From Irpex lacteus (lineage: Eukaryota > Basidiomycota > Agaricomycetes > Polyporales > Irpicaceae): a stretch of 64,000 bases of DNA. Each line of letters opens with the position of its first letter. Within the stretch, counting starts at the first letter, position 1. This document shows, piece after piece, positions 36,801 to 48,275 of the stretch. The notes under the pieces were generated by a model. That model did no database searches. It had not been told where the DNA came from and was given only the letters and a program-made list of their open reading frames with translations. Location: contig MQVO02000038.1 in NCBI GenBank assembly GCA_001986395.2, positions 1-64,000 of the forward strand, in the 5' to 3' direction. The position numbers and the translations under genes are program-made.

Positions 36801-38776
36801 CCGGGCGGAGGAGACGCGGAGCCAGCTTTCGAGTTCGCCTTCGATGGAGAGGCGGAATACGATAGTTCGGATGAGTCTGGGGGAGGTGAGTTCGATTCGC
36901 TGGAGGAGGACGATGATGAGGATGACGGGTGCAGTCTCGTTAGATTTGAGCTCTGCTTCGTCTTTCTTCTCCGCTTCTTCGACTTCTTCGTACCGGCGAC
37001 GATGCTTCGCGAGATGCTCACGGCGCCGGTCGCATTATGGGCAACCCCTTTCGCCTCGTTCTCAACGACCACATCCATGTCACTGCTTTCCTCAGTTTCA
37101 TCCACCACCGTCCCGCTTCTCCGCCCAATCTCTCTCAACCACTCAAACGGCAATTCCTCTACTCTTCTCCTGACCCTCCTCGGCAGCTTCAACGGAATTC
37201 CCTCACCGCTCCCTCTCCCACCACTCAGTTCGATGTTCTGACGAATGTTGTCGAAGAATGGGTTGAAAGCCATCTGCAGCAGAGCAATCGGTGCATCAGC
37301 AACTTACAGTGCACACAATGAAGGAAACAACTGACGCTATGACCTCCAGGCATGCTCTTGTAATGTGGCCTTGGCACCACATTGTACGCAGCACTCTGCC
37401 CACCCGTGGGGAGACTACTAACATCCACGGCGCTGCGCTGTGCTGGTGGGAACAAGTGCAATGTCTTACCCTCTGGTATTGTAGTTGGCTTCGATGCCGG
37501 AGGCAAATGCAGTGACAATGAGCTAGGTCGCGAGAAACTTGAGGAAGTCGGCGCCGCAGGAGTTGATGGTAGAGGTAATGTCATACTTGTGTGCGAGGTG
37601 CGTGTTGTTTGGGGAAGTCGTAGTGAGAATGGATCTACTGATCCTTGGTTCACGGCGGGTGTTAGAGGAACCTGCAATTCCAGCATGTCAGTATCAAACG
37701 ACGAAACGTGGAGGCTTTCAAGACTAGAAGCAACAAGCACCACCCCGCAATAGAAACAGAACCGCCAGCTCCATCGCCTACGACAAGCGATAACCACGGT
37801 CCAACACAAGACCCAGGTAAATCATGGGCCAGGAGCATAGTATGTCCGTGGAAACAAGGCTCCTGGGTCTGGGCTCCGCTCGAAGCAGCGCCTGTGATTG
37901 TCATCTGCCACAACGAATGCGAGGCAAGCGGGAGCGGCGTCTCGTTCAGGATGAAAGATGATAGTGACGAATACTCACCTGCCGCGAGGTCGTCGTCGAG
38001 GCCATCGTGAAGGCCCTCATCGGAAGGTGTTTGGGGAGGAGCGTCCCAGACGGCGTGGGCGCAGCGACGGCGGGGACGTCGTCTTCTTCGACCATCGGAT
38101 TCTGGTCTACGACGTCCAATACCTCTCTCCACACCGCCTTGAACCCGCCCTTCAGCCAATATAGCTTGCGAGTGAAGCCCTCCTTTCTGAATTTGCGGAG
38201 GAGCCCAACCAAGTTCCCACCTTCATTAAGCACGCCGCTATCTGCGTCGTATACTAAAATACTAGGAGCTTCGGGCCATCGCGAGAATCTTTCCCGTGCC
38301 GGAACTGAGGATAGCATCTGTGCGAGTTTATCGAGAGAGAAGAGAGGGCGTTTGAGGAGGGTGGAGGGGACACTGAGAGATAGCGCATGTGGTAGGCGGG
38401 CGAGAGCGTACGCGTTATGTGAGCGGATGTCAATGACGAGTGCGCCTTCGAGTACGTCGCGCACGGAGGTAGGGTTAACTGCAATAAACTCCTCGGAGGA
38501 GCTACTGGATGCCGAGGCCATTGCAGGGGCTTGCAGCTTGTGTGTGGGGACCGCAATGGAGGAATTTGGCGGGGATGCGGAGGGGTGCTCAGATGCGGGA
38601 GAGAGTGGGATGAGGACGGTACTCCCTTTGCGTGAGTATCTTGCGTTGATGGCCTCCGCAAAGGCGTCGGTCGTCGTGCTATCGTGGTTGGTCGTTGTGG
38701 GGGCGGGGAGCTGAGTCGGACTGCTGACTGCTGCCAGAGCGTCGCTGCCCGTTGCGGTAGCTGTGAAGAAATCCAT
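33882..38776 (-). CDS. Rhodanese-like plus protein tyrosine phosphatase, Pyp1/Ptp2/Ptp3 type
   Basis: A non-receptor tyrosine phosphatase of the fungal class that dephosphorylates stress and pheromone MAP kinases. Six exons: 38776-37979, 37671-37336, 37273-36309, 36203-36039, 35982-34656 and 34595-33882, summing to 1434 aa. Near residues 100-230 is a rhodanese/CH2-like domain (VIDIRSHNAYALARLPHAL). The position of its catalytic Cys reads ILVYDADSG, so it is probably a docking fold, not an enzyme. The PTP domain starts at NPFFDNIRQNIELSGG, with NIWPFEHARVRL, DYMNASYV, the WPD loop YLDWPDLDVP, the P-loop HCSAGVGRTG (Cys near residue 950) and the Q-loop MREQRMSLCQSLRQYVFVH. A Ser/Pro-rich insert of about 230 residues splits the PTP domain before the WPD-independent N-terminal strand, and a second of about 250 lies between P-loop and Q-loop. 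The C-tail is disordered. Confidence 0.93.
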
Positions 38777-39051
38777 CGTCGCTGTGCGTTGTACTGAGCG
38801 CTGTGGGTCAGAGACTTGGCCGCTGTGCGTCGGGGGCTGACGGTCGCCTTACGCAGCGAGGACGACGTGGTGGAGGTCAAAGATGGCGCATCATTTTTAA
38901 TTGAATATTCTACTGTATCTCCCAAATTCGGGGCCTAGAATCAAGTGACGTCAGTGATCTCGCGAACGAGCCCTGGCGCATCATCACCCATCTCCAGCGC
39001 CTGCGCCATCAGTGCCTCTCTCTATATCATTTATATTTGTTCCTTAGTTAA

Positions 39052-39122
39052 GCATTAATGGGGTAGTGGTAACCTGGGTCGTTGCCATCGACCCGCCGGG
39101 GGTTCGATTCCCCCTTAATGCA
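39052..39122 (+). tRNA. tRNA-Gly (anticodon GCC)
   Basis: A 71-nt cloverleaf without intron. The acceptor stem GCATTAA pairs with TTAATGC, leaving discriminator A. The anticodon arm is GGTCG-TTGCCAT-CGACC with GCC in the centre of the 7-nt loop. The T arm is GGGGG-TTCGATT-CCCCC, a perfect stem with a canonical B box. The D arm contains GGTAGTGGTAACC. The 3' side is followed within 20 bp by a T-rich run (ctttttactc), suitable as a Pol III stop. Confidence 0.93.
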
Positions 39123-39886
39123 TTTAAGTGCTTTGAGTACTTTTTACTCGGGCCATTCAACTTTTACCATCACCCTCCTCATTTGCTTCAATTACTCGCG
39201 GTCCTTCCTCCCTAAAAGGCTTCCCAGTTATCACGCCTTATCCTCATCGTCTCTGTTGTGCTGGCATAAACTGCATGCATTGCGTAGGTAGGGGAAACCA
39301 AATTGTGACGTCTACTCGGCCGCCTTGTAGCAGAGGCACCGGCAGGTGCACGATCAGCGTTGGGACCTTGAGGAGCCCACGTTCGTCGAAATTTGCCCTA
39401 TCGGGGCCCGACGCTATTCCAGTCCATACATATCAATTATACACTGCGATGTATGGAACCCAACTTAATCAAGCAACTGAATGAAGAAAAGGTTTTTTGA
39501 CAGTGGTGAGGGATTGCTTAGCTCATCTTTCCCCCGAGCTTACTTGAGCACTAGTGCCTCCGAGAGCGTGTGTACCTGGAGGCAGGTGCGTGTTCATGAG
39601 CTTCGTAACATAAGAATAGCAATCGCAGCAGAGAACAAACGATCGAAATTCATTGGGTTACCTGCAGCAGTCGAGAAGTTAATAGATGCTGGTTTTTACA
39701 ATGATAGACTGGGCGAGATCGTCCGCAGTTGAAACGTTGAGGGACACGCTGTTCGTGTACTAGATTCTAGGATGCCATTCACGCAAGTTCACACTACCGC
39801 CGTGACACGTTTGGGAGAAACCTGCCAGTGGCCATGGCTCGGACTGGCAGCTGCTCGGATCTGAATCTCGCCTCATGATCGGATCA

Positions 39887-40183
39887 CTACACGTGGTACT
39901 CAACTTGTTCAACCCAGTGCCCACCCAGCGGCCAGCTTGGATTTTTACTTCTTCTAAACTGCCATCTGTGCCGATGCCAGTCGACTTGTTCGTTCGACTC
40001 CGACACGATCAACGCTAATGCATGTTTCAAAGCTAGTGTCATTCCTTTGCGGCGGTGAGAGGGCTCAACGTTGCAAGTGCCAACAAATATCCGACATAGT
40101 TCGGCCATATCCGGTGCCATAATTGCGAGAAAGCGTGGCCACGCAGTGAGCTCAGTTGTCATATTGTAAGTCCAACGATACAT
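39887..40183 (-). pseudogene. Possible GNAT acetyltransferase remnant
   Basis: A minus-strand open frame contains VGTCNVEPSHRRKGMTLALK, which resembles the acetyl-CoA-binding motif A of GNAT enzymes (V-x-P-x-H-R-x-K-G-x-x-L-A-L-K). The usual downstream N-x-x-M-x-x-x-N-x-x-L-G-F motif is missing, and I found no upstream exons completing the fold. It is either a decayed gene or a chance match. Confidence 0.3.
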
Positions 40184-41214
40184 ACTATTCCAACGAAGTT
40201 CATACCAGCTGATACGCGCTTTATATCAGGCCATGAGAGCATGTGCTGAGTGCTACAACACCGCCTCGGTGATGCATATACCGCGAGACGAGCGGATTGC
40301 TTACGGCTTCTACTTTATGCAGTGAACACGGATCAGAGTGCTTTACACGTATCATAGCACCTACGAGGATCCATAAGTACATTGGTTAGTAACCGAAATT
40401 TCTCAACAGGTTATTACAGCTTACATACAAACGAACTGTCATTCAGAGTAAAGCCGATGAGGTCTTCTTTCGCACTGCGAAGCTCAGGCCGCACGGTGAG
40501 TTGTTCAAGAAATTCAGCCAACTGCAAGCTGGGACATTTTTTACAATGTATACGACAGATTGTACGCTTCCGCTGCCTTCGGACCACTTCATCGGCTTAC
40601 ACTCAAGACCGAGATGAGCTTCGGCTCCCTCCGCGGATAACCGTGGCGGTCCCTATAGTGAGCGCCGTATCTTAATGGCTTCCTCTGTGAACAACGTTAA
40701 CAGTTGCTACAGTGAACGAATACTCTTCCACGGATAACGGACACTTTACTCAATTACACTGGTAGTTTCGGAGCAGCGGTCACGCAAACTGACATGGTAG
40801 AATCTACTCTTACAAACGCGAAAGCTTTGAAGCGGACGTCGAAATACCAATATCTTTGCTTTGTGCAGTCATTGGCCCCTTGAGTTGGCAAGCTTCGGAG
40901 CCACCGTGCTTCATGTCCGTCACCTATGGCGCAACCAGCTGCGAAGCCCGGCTCGCATGGTGTCCAATACATATATTCGTGGGAGAGCCAGTCGGCGTGG
41001 ACTTCTATTTCACGCCGCGACCCTCTTCATCGGCAATATGGTCATAGCGAGTTGTCTCAGACAACGCAGGACGAGTAAGTACACTCATATATCAATGTTC
41101 CACCGTGCAATGCTGTACTAAACATCCTTACGAGACCGCTAGACGGACGACAGACTTGTCTAGCCTTCGAGCCAGCAACGATATCGACCCTGAGGCCCTC
41201 TGCGTTCTCCTTCT

Positions 41215-41220
41215 TATATA
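41215..41220 (+). promoter_or_regulatory. TATA box of the NRPS-like gene
   Basis: TATATA lies 76 bp upstream of the ATG at 41296, a distance similar to that of the TATA boxes of the three barrel genes downstream. Confidence 0.5.
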
Positions 41221-41295
41221 GCTGCTCTGCGAGCTACACCTGGACTGCACTCTTTAACTCTCGACTCGAATATAGCCAGCACACCAGCTCTTTAC

Positions 41296-44200
41296 ATGGC
41301 CTCTCAAGCACTTCCTTCAGTTGACGGATCCATTCCACTATTCCCCGGCTTTGTGGATTTCCACGCGAAGCACAACCCCGAGCGTCCTTGGGTTGTCTTC
41401 CCCTCCTTCGAGGATCCTTCAAAGGCGTCTGCCATCACCTTCTCGGAACTGGCCAACGCTACACACAGAATTGCCCACCTTGCCCGCCCCGGTAGAGCTG
41501 GACCAGAGGGCTACGCGGTCGGCCTGCTGATCAACTGCGATACTATTCTCTATGTCGCGCTTATACACGGGCTCTTACGGGCTGGAATAGTGGTACGTTT
41601 ACAGCTTGCCCATTCGTCGCCATGGACTGATTCGGGTGGATCACAGCCTGTGCCTATCTCTCCTCGGAACTCTCCCGAAGCGGTAGCCAACCTACTACTT
41701 ACGACGCACGCCGTTCGACTCATCTCACAGCCCTCCCTTCTGTCGCTTGCTACTACAGCGCAGTCTCAGCTTGCGGACAAAGGGTGCCAGGTTTCGATCG
41801 ACAATCTATATTCTATATACGATGTCTTCCCCACGTTGAAGTCCGGAAACAAGAACGATGTGCTGGAAGAAGGCTCCTACCCAGAGAGAAAAACGCCGCT
41901 CGACCCTAACGAGCCCGTAATCGTTTTGCATTCTTCGGGGTCCACTGGTCTCCCGAAGCCCGTATTCCTAACTTACAAGATTTTGCTACAATGGACGCAG
42001 TCTGGTATGTCTCAAATCTGCCATCACGTAAGACATGTGTACTCATTTTAGGCGGTTGTGATACAGAGTTCGCCACGGAGGATAGGAAGCGAGCTCTTCG
42101 ATGGGCGTCTGGTGGCCTCCCAATATTCCATACCATAGGCATGGGCCTCCAAGCACTCGACCCACTGACGACAGGTCAGCCTGCTGGGATGTTCACTCCA
42201 CAAGAACCATTGCCGCCGGTCATTCCAACCGCTGACAAAGTCCTCGAGTTATCTCGAGTCACCAATAGCAATGCTATAATCAGCGTGCCTACCTTCCTCG
42301 AGGTAGGTCTTATTCAGCCACTACCATCGATGCATATCTGAGCGGCACTATCTCACACTGGCAGGCGTGGGCACAATCAGAAGAGGCAACGAAGTATCTT
42401 GCCACTCTTGTGATGGTCGTGAGTGGCGTTTACCACGATTTTCATGTGCACCACTGAAAACAGGTCCGGTAGGGTTTCGGAGGTGGGCCGCTTTCGCTCA
42501 CTAGTGGCGAGAAGCTGGTCAAAGCTGGCGTCACGCTTCAGTCTAACTATGGCACTACTGAAACTGGATTTAACACGGGACATTGTGATACTGTTGAGTT
42601 CGGCAGGGACGTCGAGAAGACTAAAGACGATTGGTATTGGCTATCCTTCCCTCCGCAGTACCACATACGTTGGGTACCTCAAGATGACGACTCGTTTGAG
42701 CTTCAGTTCCTCGTAAGTATTCTGTGTTTTATCACGGTAGTTAAAAGAGCTAAATGGACTTGGCACCAGACCTGTGAAACCCATCAACCAGCTGTCGAAA
42801 ACCTTCCTGACGTGAAAGGGTACTCTACACGAGATCTTTTCCTGCCTCACCCGACGAAGAAAGGCTTATGGCGAGTGTCAGTACTACTCCCATCCCATAC
42901 TTTACACAAGGACTCGTGTAGCTGACCCACGCGATGTTTTGCAACAGAGTTGGACGCTTGGACGACGTAATCGTCCTCGGGACGGGTAAGTCATGAACTC
43001 GTCCCGCACACTGTTAAAACTAGGCTCATCGCTTTTATGGCACCAGGTGAGAAGATAGTGCCTATCAAGCAGGAAGGACATATGACTGCGAACACCATCA
43101 TCGCGGGAGCTGTGATGTTTGGTCGAGAGAAGATGCAGCCAGGAGTGCTAATGGAACCATACCCTGAACATGCCGTAGACCCGAAGAATGAAGCATCTCT
43201 TGCGGAATTCCGTAATAAGGTTTGGTACGTTCAAACGATGCAGCTTAAACCGCTAGAAACAATCAGTGACTCATGCTGCTCCATTCGATTATTTACAGGC
43301 CAATTGTAGCGGAAGCCAACGCCATGGCGCCTACTTTCGCGAAGGTATTCAAAGAAATGATTGTGGTCACTGATCCACACAAGCCTTTGCCTCGTGCTGC
43401 GAAAGGTACGGTTATACGGAAGCAGGCCCTGGCCCTGTACGCGGAAGAAATTGAGAACGCGTGCGTGCAGTTCATGCTTCCTGTGAAATGGGAAATACCC
43501 ATTGCGTCCTTATTATTACAGCTACAAGGCGGTGGAAGATAGTACCGTGAAGTACGCTGGTGGGCCAGTATCATGGTCTGAAGCCGATGTCCAATCATGG
43601 CTCCTGGATCAGGCAGAGGCCCTCAACGATGGCGTCTCTCGTGATATCACTCACGACCTGTTCGAGCAAGGTTTTGACAGGTAAGTGATTCACGGATTTC
43701 CAAGATTTGGCTGATAAATTCCTGATTCTTGATGCTGACAGCTTAAGCGCAACATTTTTGCGTAATCACATCGTCACTGCACTGCGCACCTCATCAGACC
43801 CAAACGTCAGCCAGGCCGCTTCCAAGGTTTCCCAGAACTTCGTTTTCGACAACCCCACGATAGCCCGCCTGACCTCAGCCATTCTTGCCTTGGACTCGGG
43901 CACCAACTTTGGAAGCAGCCGCACTGAGCACATCATTGAGCTCATCGATAGGTACACCGCCGACCTTCCTGTGCCTAAGCATGCGCCTGTGGCTAATCAT
44001 GCACGAGGGCGGGTTGTCCTACTCACCGGGTCCACTGGTAATATCGGCGCTCACATTCTCGCCCACCTACTCCGCGATAAGCATGTCGCGAAGGTGTTCA
44101 CCCTCGATCGGCGTTCGTCTGCTGCAACGCCACTGGAACGCTTGCACAAAGCCTTCGAGCAACGCGGACTTCTCATTGAACTCCTCGAGGGATCCAGAGT

Positions 44201-45408
44201 CGAGGCCTTGGCTGGCGACTTAAACGATGATCTGTTTGGTTTGAGTAAGGAGACATTCGACAAAGTAAGTGCGGAACGGCCATGGTGATATTTTGACGTA
44301 GTTAGATGCTAACTGATAATAATATACAGATCAGAAGCTCGCTCACACACGTAATGCTGAACGGATGGATGGTCGACTTTAATCACTCTCTTGATTCCTT
44401 TGAGCATCAGATCTCCGGCACTCGCAAGGTGTTGGACTTTTGCGCTGAGCTACCACAACCAGTGACCATCATGTTTACGTCCTCTATATCTGTTGCGACC
44501 AAGTGGGATGTTACCGCTGGATCAGTACCAGAACAGCCAATCGAGGACCCCGAAGTCGCGAGTGCGAGTGGATACTCAGCGTCGAAATATATGACTGAGC
44601 AGGTTGGTCCTCAAGTTCGTTATACTGCGGCGTGCGCTCACATATATGTGATAGATCCTTTCGAAAGCGGCGGACAAAGGCATGAGCACCATATCGCTCA
44701 GGGTTGGCCAGGTCTCAGGCTCTGCTACCACTGGAGCGTGGAACACGACCGACTGGGTGCCTATTCTTGTAAAGTCGAGTCTTGCGCTGGGTGCACTGCC
44801 TGCACTGCCGGGTGTAAGCTGCTCCCTTTAGTGAAGTTGTGAACAATATAACTGACCGGCCCTTATTCATCTAGCCAATCTCCTGGATTCCTGTGGATGC
44901 CGTGGCAGGCATTGTCCGCGATATCGTCGTCTCAGACGAGCGGGTACCAAAGACTGTGAACGTCTCCCATCCACGGCCGGTTCTCTGGGACGAGGTCTTC
45001 AAGCTCCTCAACGATGCTCTAGACGCAAACCTGCCCATGATACCATATGCACAGTGGCTCAAGAAGGTGGAGGCTCTCAGTCAGGATCCGACTCCAAAGA
45101 GTCTAGAAGATGTGGTAAGTTTTCGAGGCATATCCATAGATATACGAGAAGGCCACTACTGACGATAACCTTGCTAGCCTGCAATCAAGCTGCTGGAATT
45201 CTTCCGTGCACTTCAAATCCCTAGGCAGCCTGAAGTAGCGGTAGAGGCAGGTGGCTTCCCCCTCTTCCAGACTTCTCAGCTTCAACAGCTTAGCGAGACC
45301 GCACGTACTCTTCCTCCACTTAGCATCGAACATACCCGCGCGTGGGTGTCCTATTGGAAGGAGCAGGGCTTGTTCAAATACAGTGGTGAAGCTGTTGAAA
45401 CAGTGTAA
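41296..45408 (+). CDS. NRPS-like A-T-R enzyme (adenylation, carrier, thioester reductase)
   Basis: An adenylate-forming reductase that activates a carboxylic acid with ATP, loads it on a phosphopantetheine arm and releases it as aldehyde or alcohol with NADPH. Fifteen exons, all phase-consistent, encode 1089 aa. A domain: VIVLHSSGSTGLPKP (A3), SNYGTTETGF (A5), YSTRDLFLPHPTKKGLW (A7) and VVGRLDDVIVLGTGEK (A8). Carrier: DLFEQGFDSLSATFLRNH. R domain: VVLLTGSTGNIGAHILAHLL (NADP Rossmann fold) and YSASKYMTEQ (Tyr/Lys pair), then GSATTGAWNTTDWVP. There is no condensation domain. An intron (43681-43741) splits the codon of the carrier Ser that receives phosphopantetheine. The substrate cannot be read from the sequence; Agaricomycete relatives include aryl-acid and aminoadipate-type reductases. 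Confidence 0.94.
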
Positions 45409-45802
45409 CCAGTCCAAGGTGTATCTACTCACGATGTTCTATGATCATGAAGCATTTCTTAACTCAATACACCATCGTTACCGGGGAACTCTTCCTCGGG
45501 TAGATATCGAGTTGTGCTTAGTATTCAGAGTTCGCACCACTACCATGCTGCTATAGAGAGAGCTTCGGCGTGTTTACTCAGTGGATCCGGACGTTCGAAA
45601 CGTGCAGGAGACCGGATCAGCTGAGAGACTGACTTTTCAGGGCGCTCCGATCAGGATTTGCCCTTCAAGTTGGCGATAAGATAATCGATAACCTGACAGT
45701 GCTATAGTCCCGCCACCGGGCCTGTCAACATCACTAACATCGCAAGGGTAGATTGATACATTGTACATTTCATTGATATACGGTTACAATTCTCTTTGCG
45801 TC
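45409..45802. other. Intergenic between convergent NRPS-like and barrel gene A
   Basis: 394 bp of 3' flanks. No feature recognised. Confidence 0.5.
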
Positions 45803-46593
45803 TTAGTGCTTCTTCAGCACGACGTGCTTGAGCTCTAAGTCTGCTAAAGTCTTCAGCTTCCCGAGAGTCTCAGCAAACGTGGGGGGAGCAGATGCGACGG
45901 TCTGATCGAACTCCTGTAAAACAAGATCAGTCGCTTTTTATCTACAAGAAAGATGACCTGACATACCTCTTTGCTGTTCCATCCCAGTATCACAGTGAAC
46001 TTCCTGTCGTCTTCCACGATCGTCCCCCATCCTCCCCTGTTCTTGACCGCATCGCTCGCCAAGATCTTGCCAATGAAGGCCGAGATAATACCCTTAAACT
46101 CCTCTTTGTCAGTTCCCTCCTTCAAATTCCAGAAGACAATCTCCGTGATGGGCGCATTCAGGGCATCCTCGGGAGTAGAGGTGGAGAGGATAGTGTGTTG
46201 AACGAACTCGAGCTTGGCGGCGCTTTCACCGATGGATTTGACCAGGCCGGGATAGACCTCTTTGTTGTCAACGAGGGCTTTGTGGTGTCCGACGGTTTCC
46301 CACACTGCGTCGTAGATCGGTGACAACTAATGAGTCAATGTATTCTGGTGGAGATCTGCGAGCAGGACGTACGGATTATGCCGTACCACTTGCTGGGGTC
46401 CTGAACCTCCGTACCGGTGTATGAGCTGCAAGAGGAATGAGTAAGATTTAGGTCGATTAAATTCATAGAATGCATACGCGATGTGTCCATCGGTCTTGTT
46501 CAGGATATCAAGGGCCTCACGAGAAGCCTCAATACCCTCAGCCTTGTAGCGATCACTTGCAACAGCGCGGAGCAGTTCGAGGGCGGGTGCCAT
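45803..46593 (-). CDS. Dimeric alpha/beta-barrel (ABM/Dabb-like) protein, paralog A
   Basis: A 205-aa protein in four exons (46593-46478, 46425-46373, 46304-45967, 45913-45803). It looks like two fused ferredoxin-like (ABM/Dabb) halves. The first runs from MAPALELLRAVASDRYKAEG to KLEFVQHTIL, and the second from PITEIVFWNLKEGTDKEEF to KHVVLKKH, each with the strand-helix-strand pattern of this fold. Some family members are small monooxygenases, cyclases or stress proteins; the activity here cannot be told. The start is set at MAP because both paralogs begin there, although the frame is open further upstream. Exon lengths 116/53/338 nt are identical in paralogs B and C. TATAAAT lies about 95 bp upstream. 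Confidence 0.85.
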
Positions 46594-47478
46594 GTCGGAT
46601 ATCCACTGGTCTGCGGCGAAAGATGGATGGGAGATGAGAGTGAGTTTGTCAGGAATGGGATCTACCATTGTTCCCTACCCCAAGCAATTTATACGAATCC
46701 AGAATGTCTGGGCGCGTAAGCAGCTAGAAATCTCACAAAGCCGCAATACGACAATTCCGAGATTCGTATCGTCTTTCACATGAGGTCACTACTGGAACCT
46801 CCCCAGGATACGTAATTTGTGCGAATATCCACGGGATCTCCGACGATTAGGCATGCTGGATAGGATGACTACGGCCCACCGTGACTGAATGTTCTGTAGA
46901 TCTACGTTTGCTTACAGTAAGCTCCGGGAGCCACAGCCTCCGAGTCGATTAAGATGCAAACGTTAGTAAGAACTCACTGTATGACGCCACTAACACAGCA
47001 GCTGTGTGTTGATACAGAGCATTTGCTGCAGCTGAGTTGTCTATTTGCAACCCGCGCAGGCATCATCGCGGTAACCACACCGCCCGGTACCGTGGAGGTG
47101 CACATGTTCACACGGTGCATGCCCGACATTGATATGCACTGACGTGATAGGCTCGTACGCGTAGTACTTGAAGCAGCCTCTATCTACTTCGTACCTAGAT
47201 TTTATATAGCATGCCCTGGAGAGCTGATCCTCTCAAAGGGTGATACTGATGGCTCTCAGGACGATCCCACGCCGAGTGCTTCATTCGTCAAAGGTCTCAA
47301 TCTTTACATTCGGACAATTGTCTATCTTCAGAGTATGCCAAAGAAGGCACCAGTACAGCAGACCAATTACATATCTGAGATTCAGAAGGACTATGCAGAG
47401 AAGGCGGTAAGTATCTCTCTACACCGGCCGCGCGAAATGTTCCATTTCTCCGTGCAGAGACCTCTCCTTCTCCTTTCC
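46594..47478. other. Intergenic, 0.88 kb
   Basis: The promoter of barrel gene A and 3' flank of gene B. A plus-strand open stretch of about 90 codons (about 47140-47408) ends at a good donor (GCG|gtaagt) but has no start, partner exon or recognised domain. Confidence 0.4.
46687..46693 (-). promoter_or_regulatory. TATA box of barrel gene A
   Basis: TATAAAT on the minus strand, about 95 bp upstream of the ATG at 46593. Equivalent boxes precede genes B and C. Confidence 0.6.
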
Positions 47479-48275
47479 TCAGGCTGCGTTCTTTGTTAAG
47501 ACGACATGTTTGAGATCAATATCTCCAAGGGCCTTCAGCCTCGAGATGTACCCATCGAGCCACGGAGTGGCTGCAACACCGGCATTGAACTCCTGCATAA
47601 AGTTGCAAATATATCAGCTTCGTATCTTGCGTTGGACAAGTCTTGATACTAATAGACATACCTCCATACTATTCCACCCGAACGTCACCGCGATCTTCCT
47701 CTCGTCTTCCAACGACGTCCCGAATCCACCGCGGCCGTCGACCCACTTGCTCGCCAACGCTCTATCGACTAACTCGGACAGTATCGCGTCGAACTCCTTC
47801 TTGTCCGCTCCTTCCTTCAAAGTCCAGAATGCGATCTCTGTGAGAGGTGCCTCGAAGGCGGTTTGGGGAGTTTCTGTGGAGAGGATGGAGTGATAGACAA
47901 AGTCGAGCTTGGCTGCTCCTTCGTTGAAAGACTTGAGCACCTCAGGGTAGAGGTCCTTGTTCTCTTTGAGGGTTTGGTGGGCGGCCATCGACTCCCAAAC
48001 TAGATGTGAGCTCTCAGTACCATGTAGCCGTCACTCGGTGGATAAGACGTACGGATCACAGCGTACCAGACCTCAGGATCTTGAGTTTCAGTACCATAAT
48101 AAGTACTGTAGGACGTAACGTGAGCATTCAAGCGTCCGAGCGGAACCGAGGAGACGTACGCGATATGTCCGTCAGCCTTGTCGACGATGTCAAGGACAGC
48201 ACGGATAGACTCGATGCCCTCGGCTTTGAACTTCTCGCTCTTGATGGCGCGTATGATTTCGACGGTGGGTGCCAT
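47479..48275 (-). CDS. Dimeric alpha/beta-barrel (ABM/Dabb-like) protein, paralog B
   Basis: 206 aa in four exons (48275-48160, then a 53-nt exon, 47999-47662, 47592-47479), with the same lengths and phases as paralog A except the last exon. It begins MAPTVEIIRAIKSEKFKAEG and has the second-half motif LTEIAFWTLKEGADKKEF. It is the most diverged of the three: the W-E-T-V-G-H-H-K-A-L segment of A and C reads WESMAAHQTL here. The C-terminus is DLKHVVLTKNAA. Function unknown beyond the fold. TATAAAT lies 80 bp upstream. Confidence 0.83.

Larger units (their letters stand above)
39123..41295. other. Intergenic, 2.17 kb
   Basis: Contains a possible acetyltransferase remnant (listed separately) and the promoter of the NRPS-like gene. 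Other open frames, such as 39481-39732 plus, show no domain. Confidence 0.45.

Noticed and set aside
47140..47408. Plus-strand open stretch ending at GCG|gtaagt, which looked like an exon
   Set aside because: No start codon, no matching acceptor upstream or partner exon downstream, and no family recognised.
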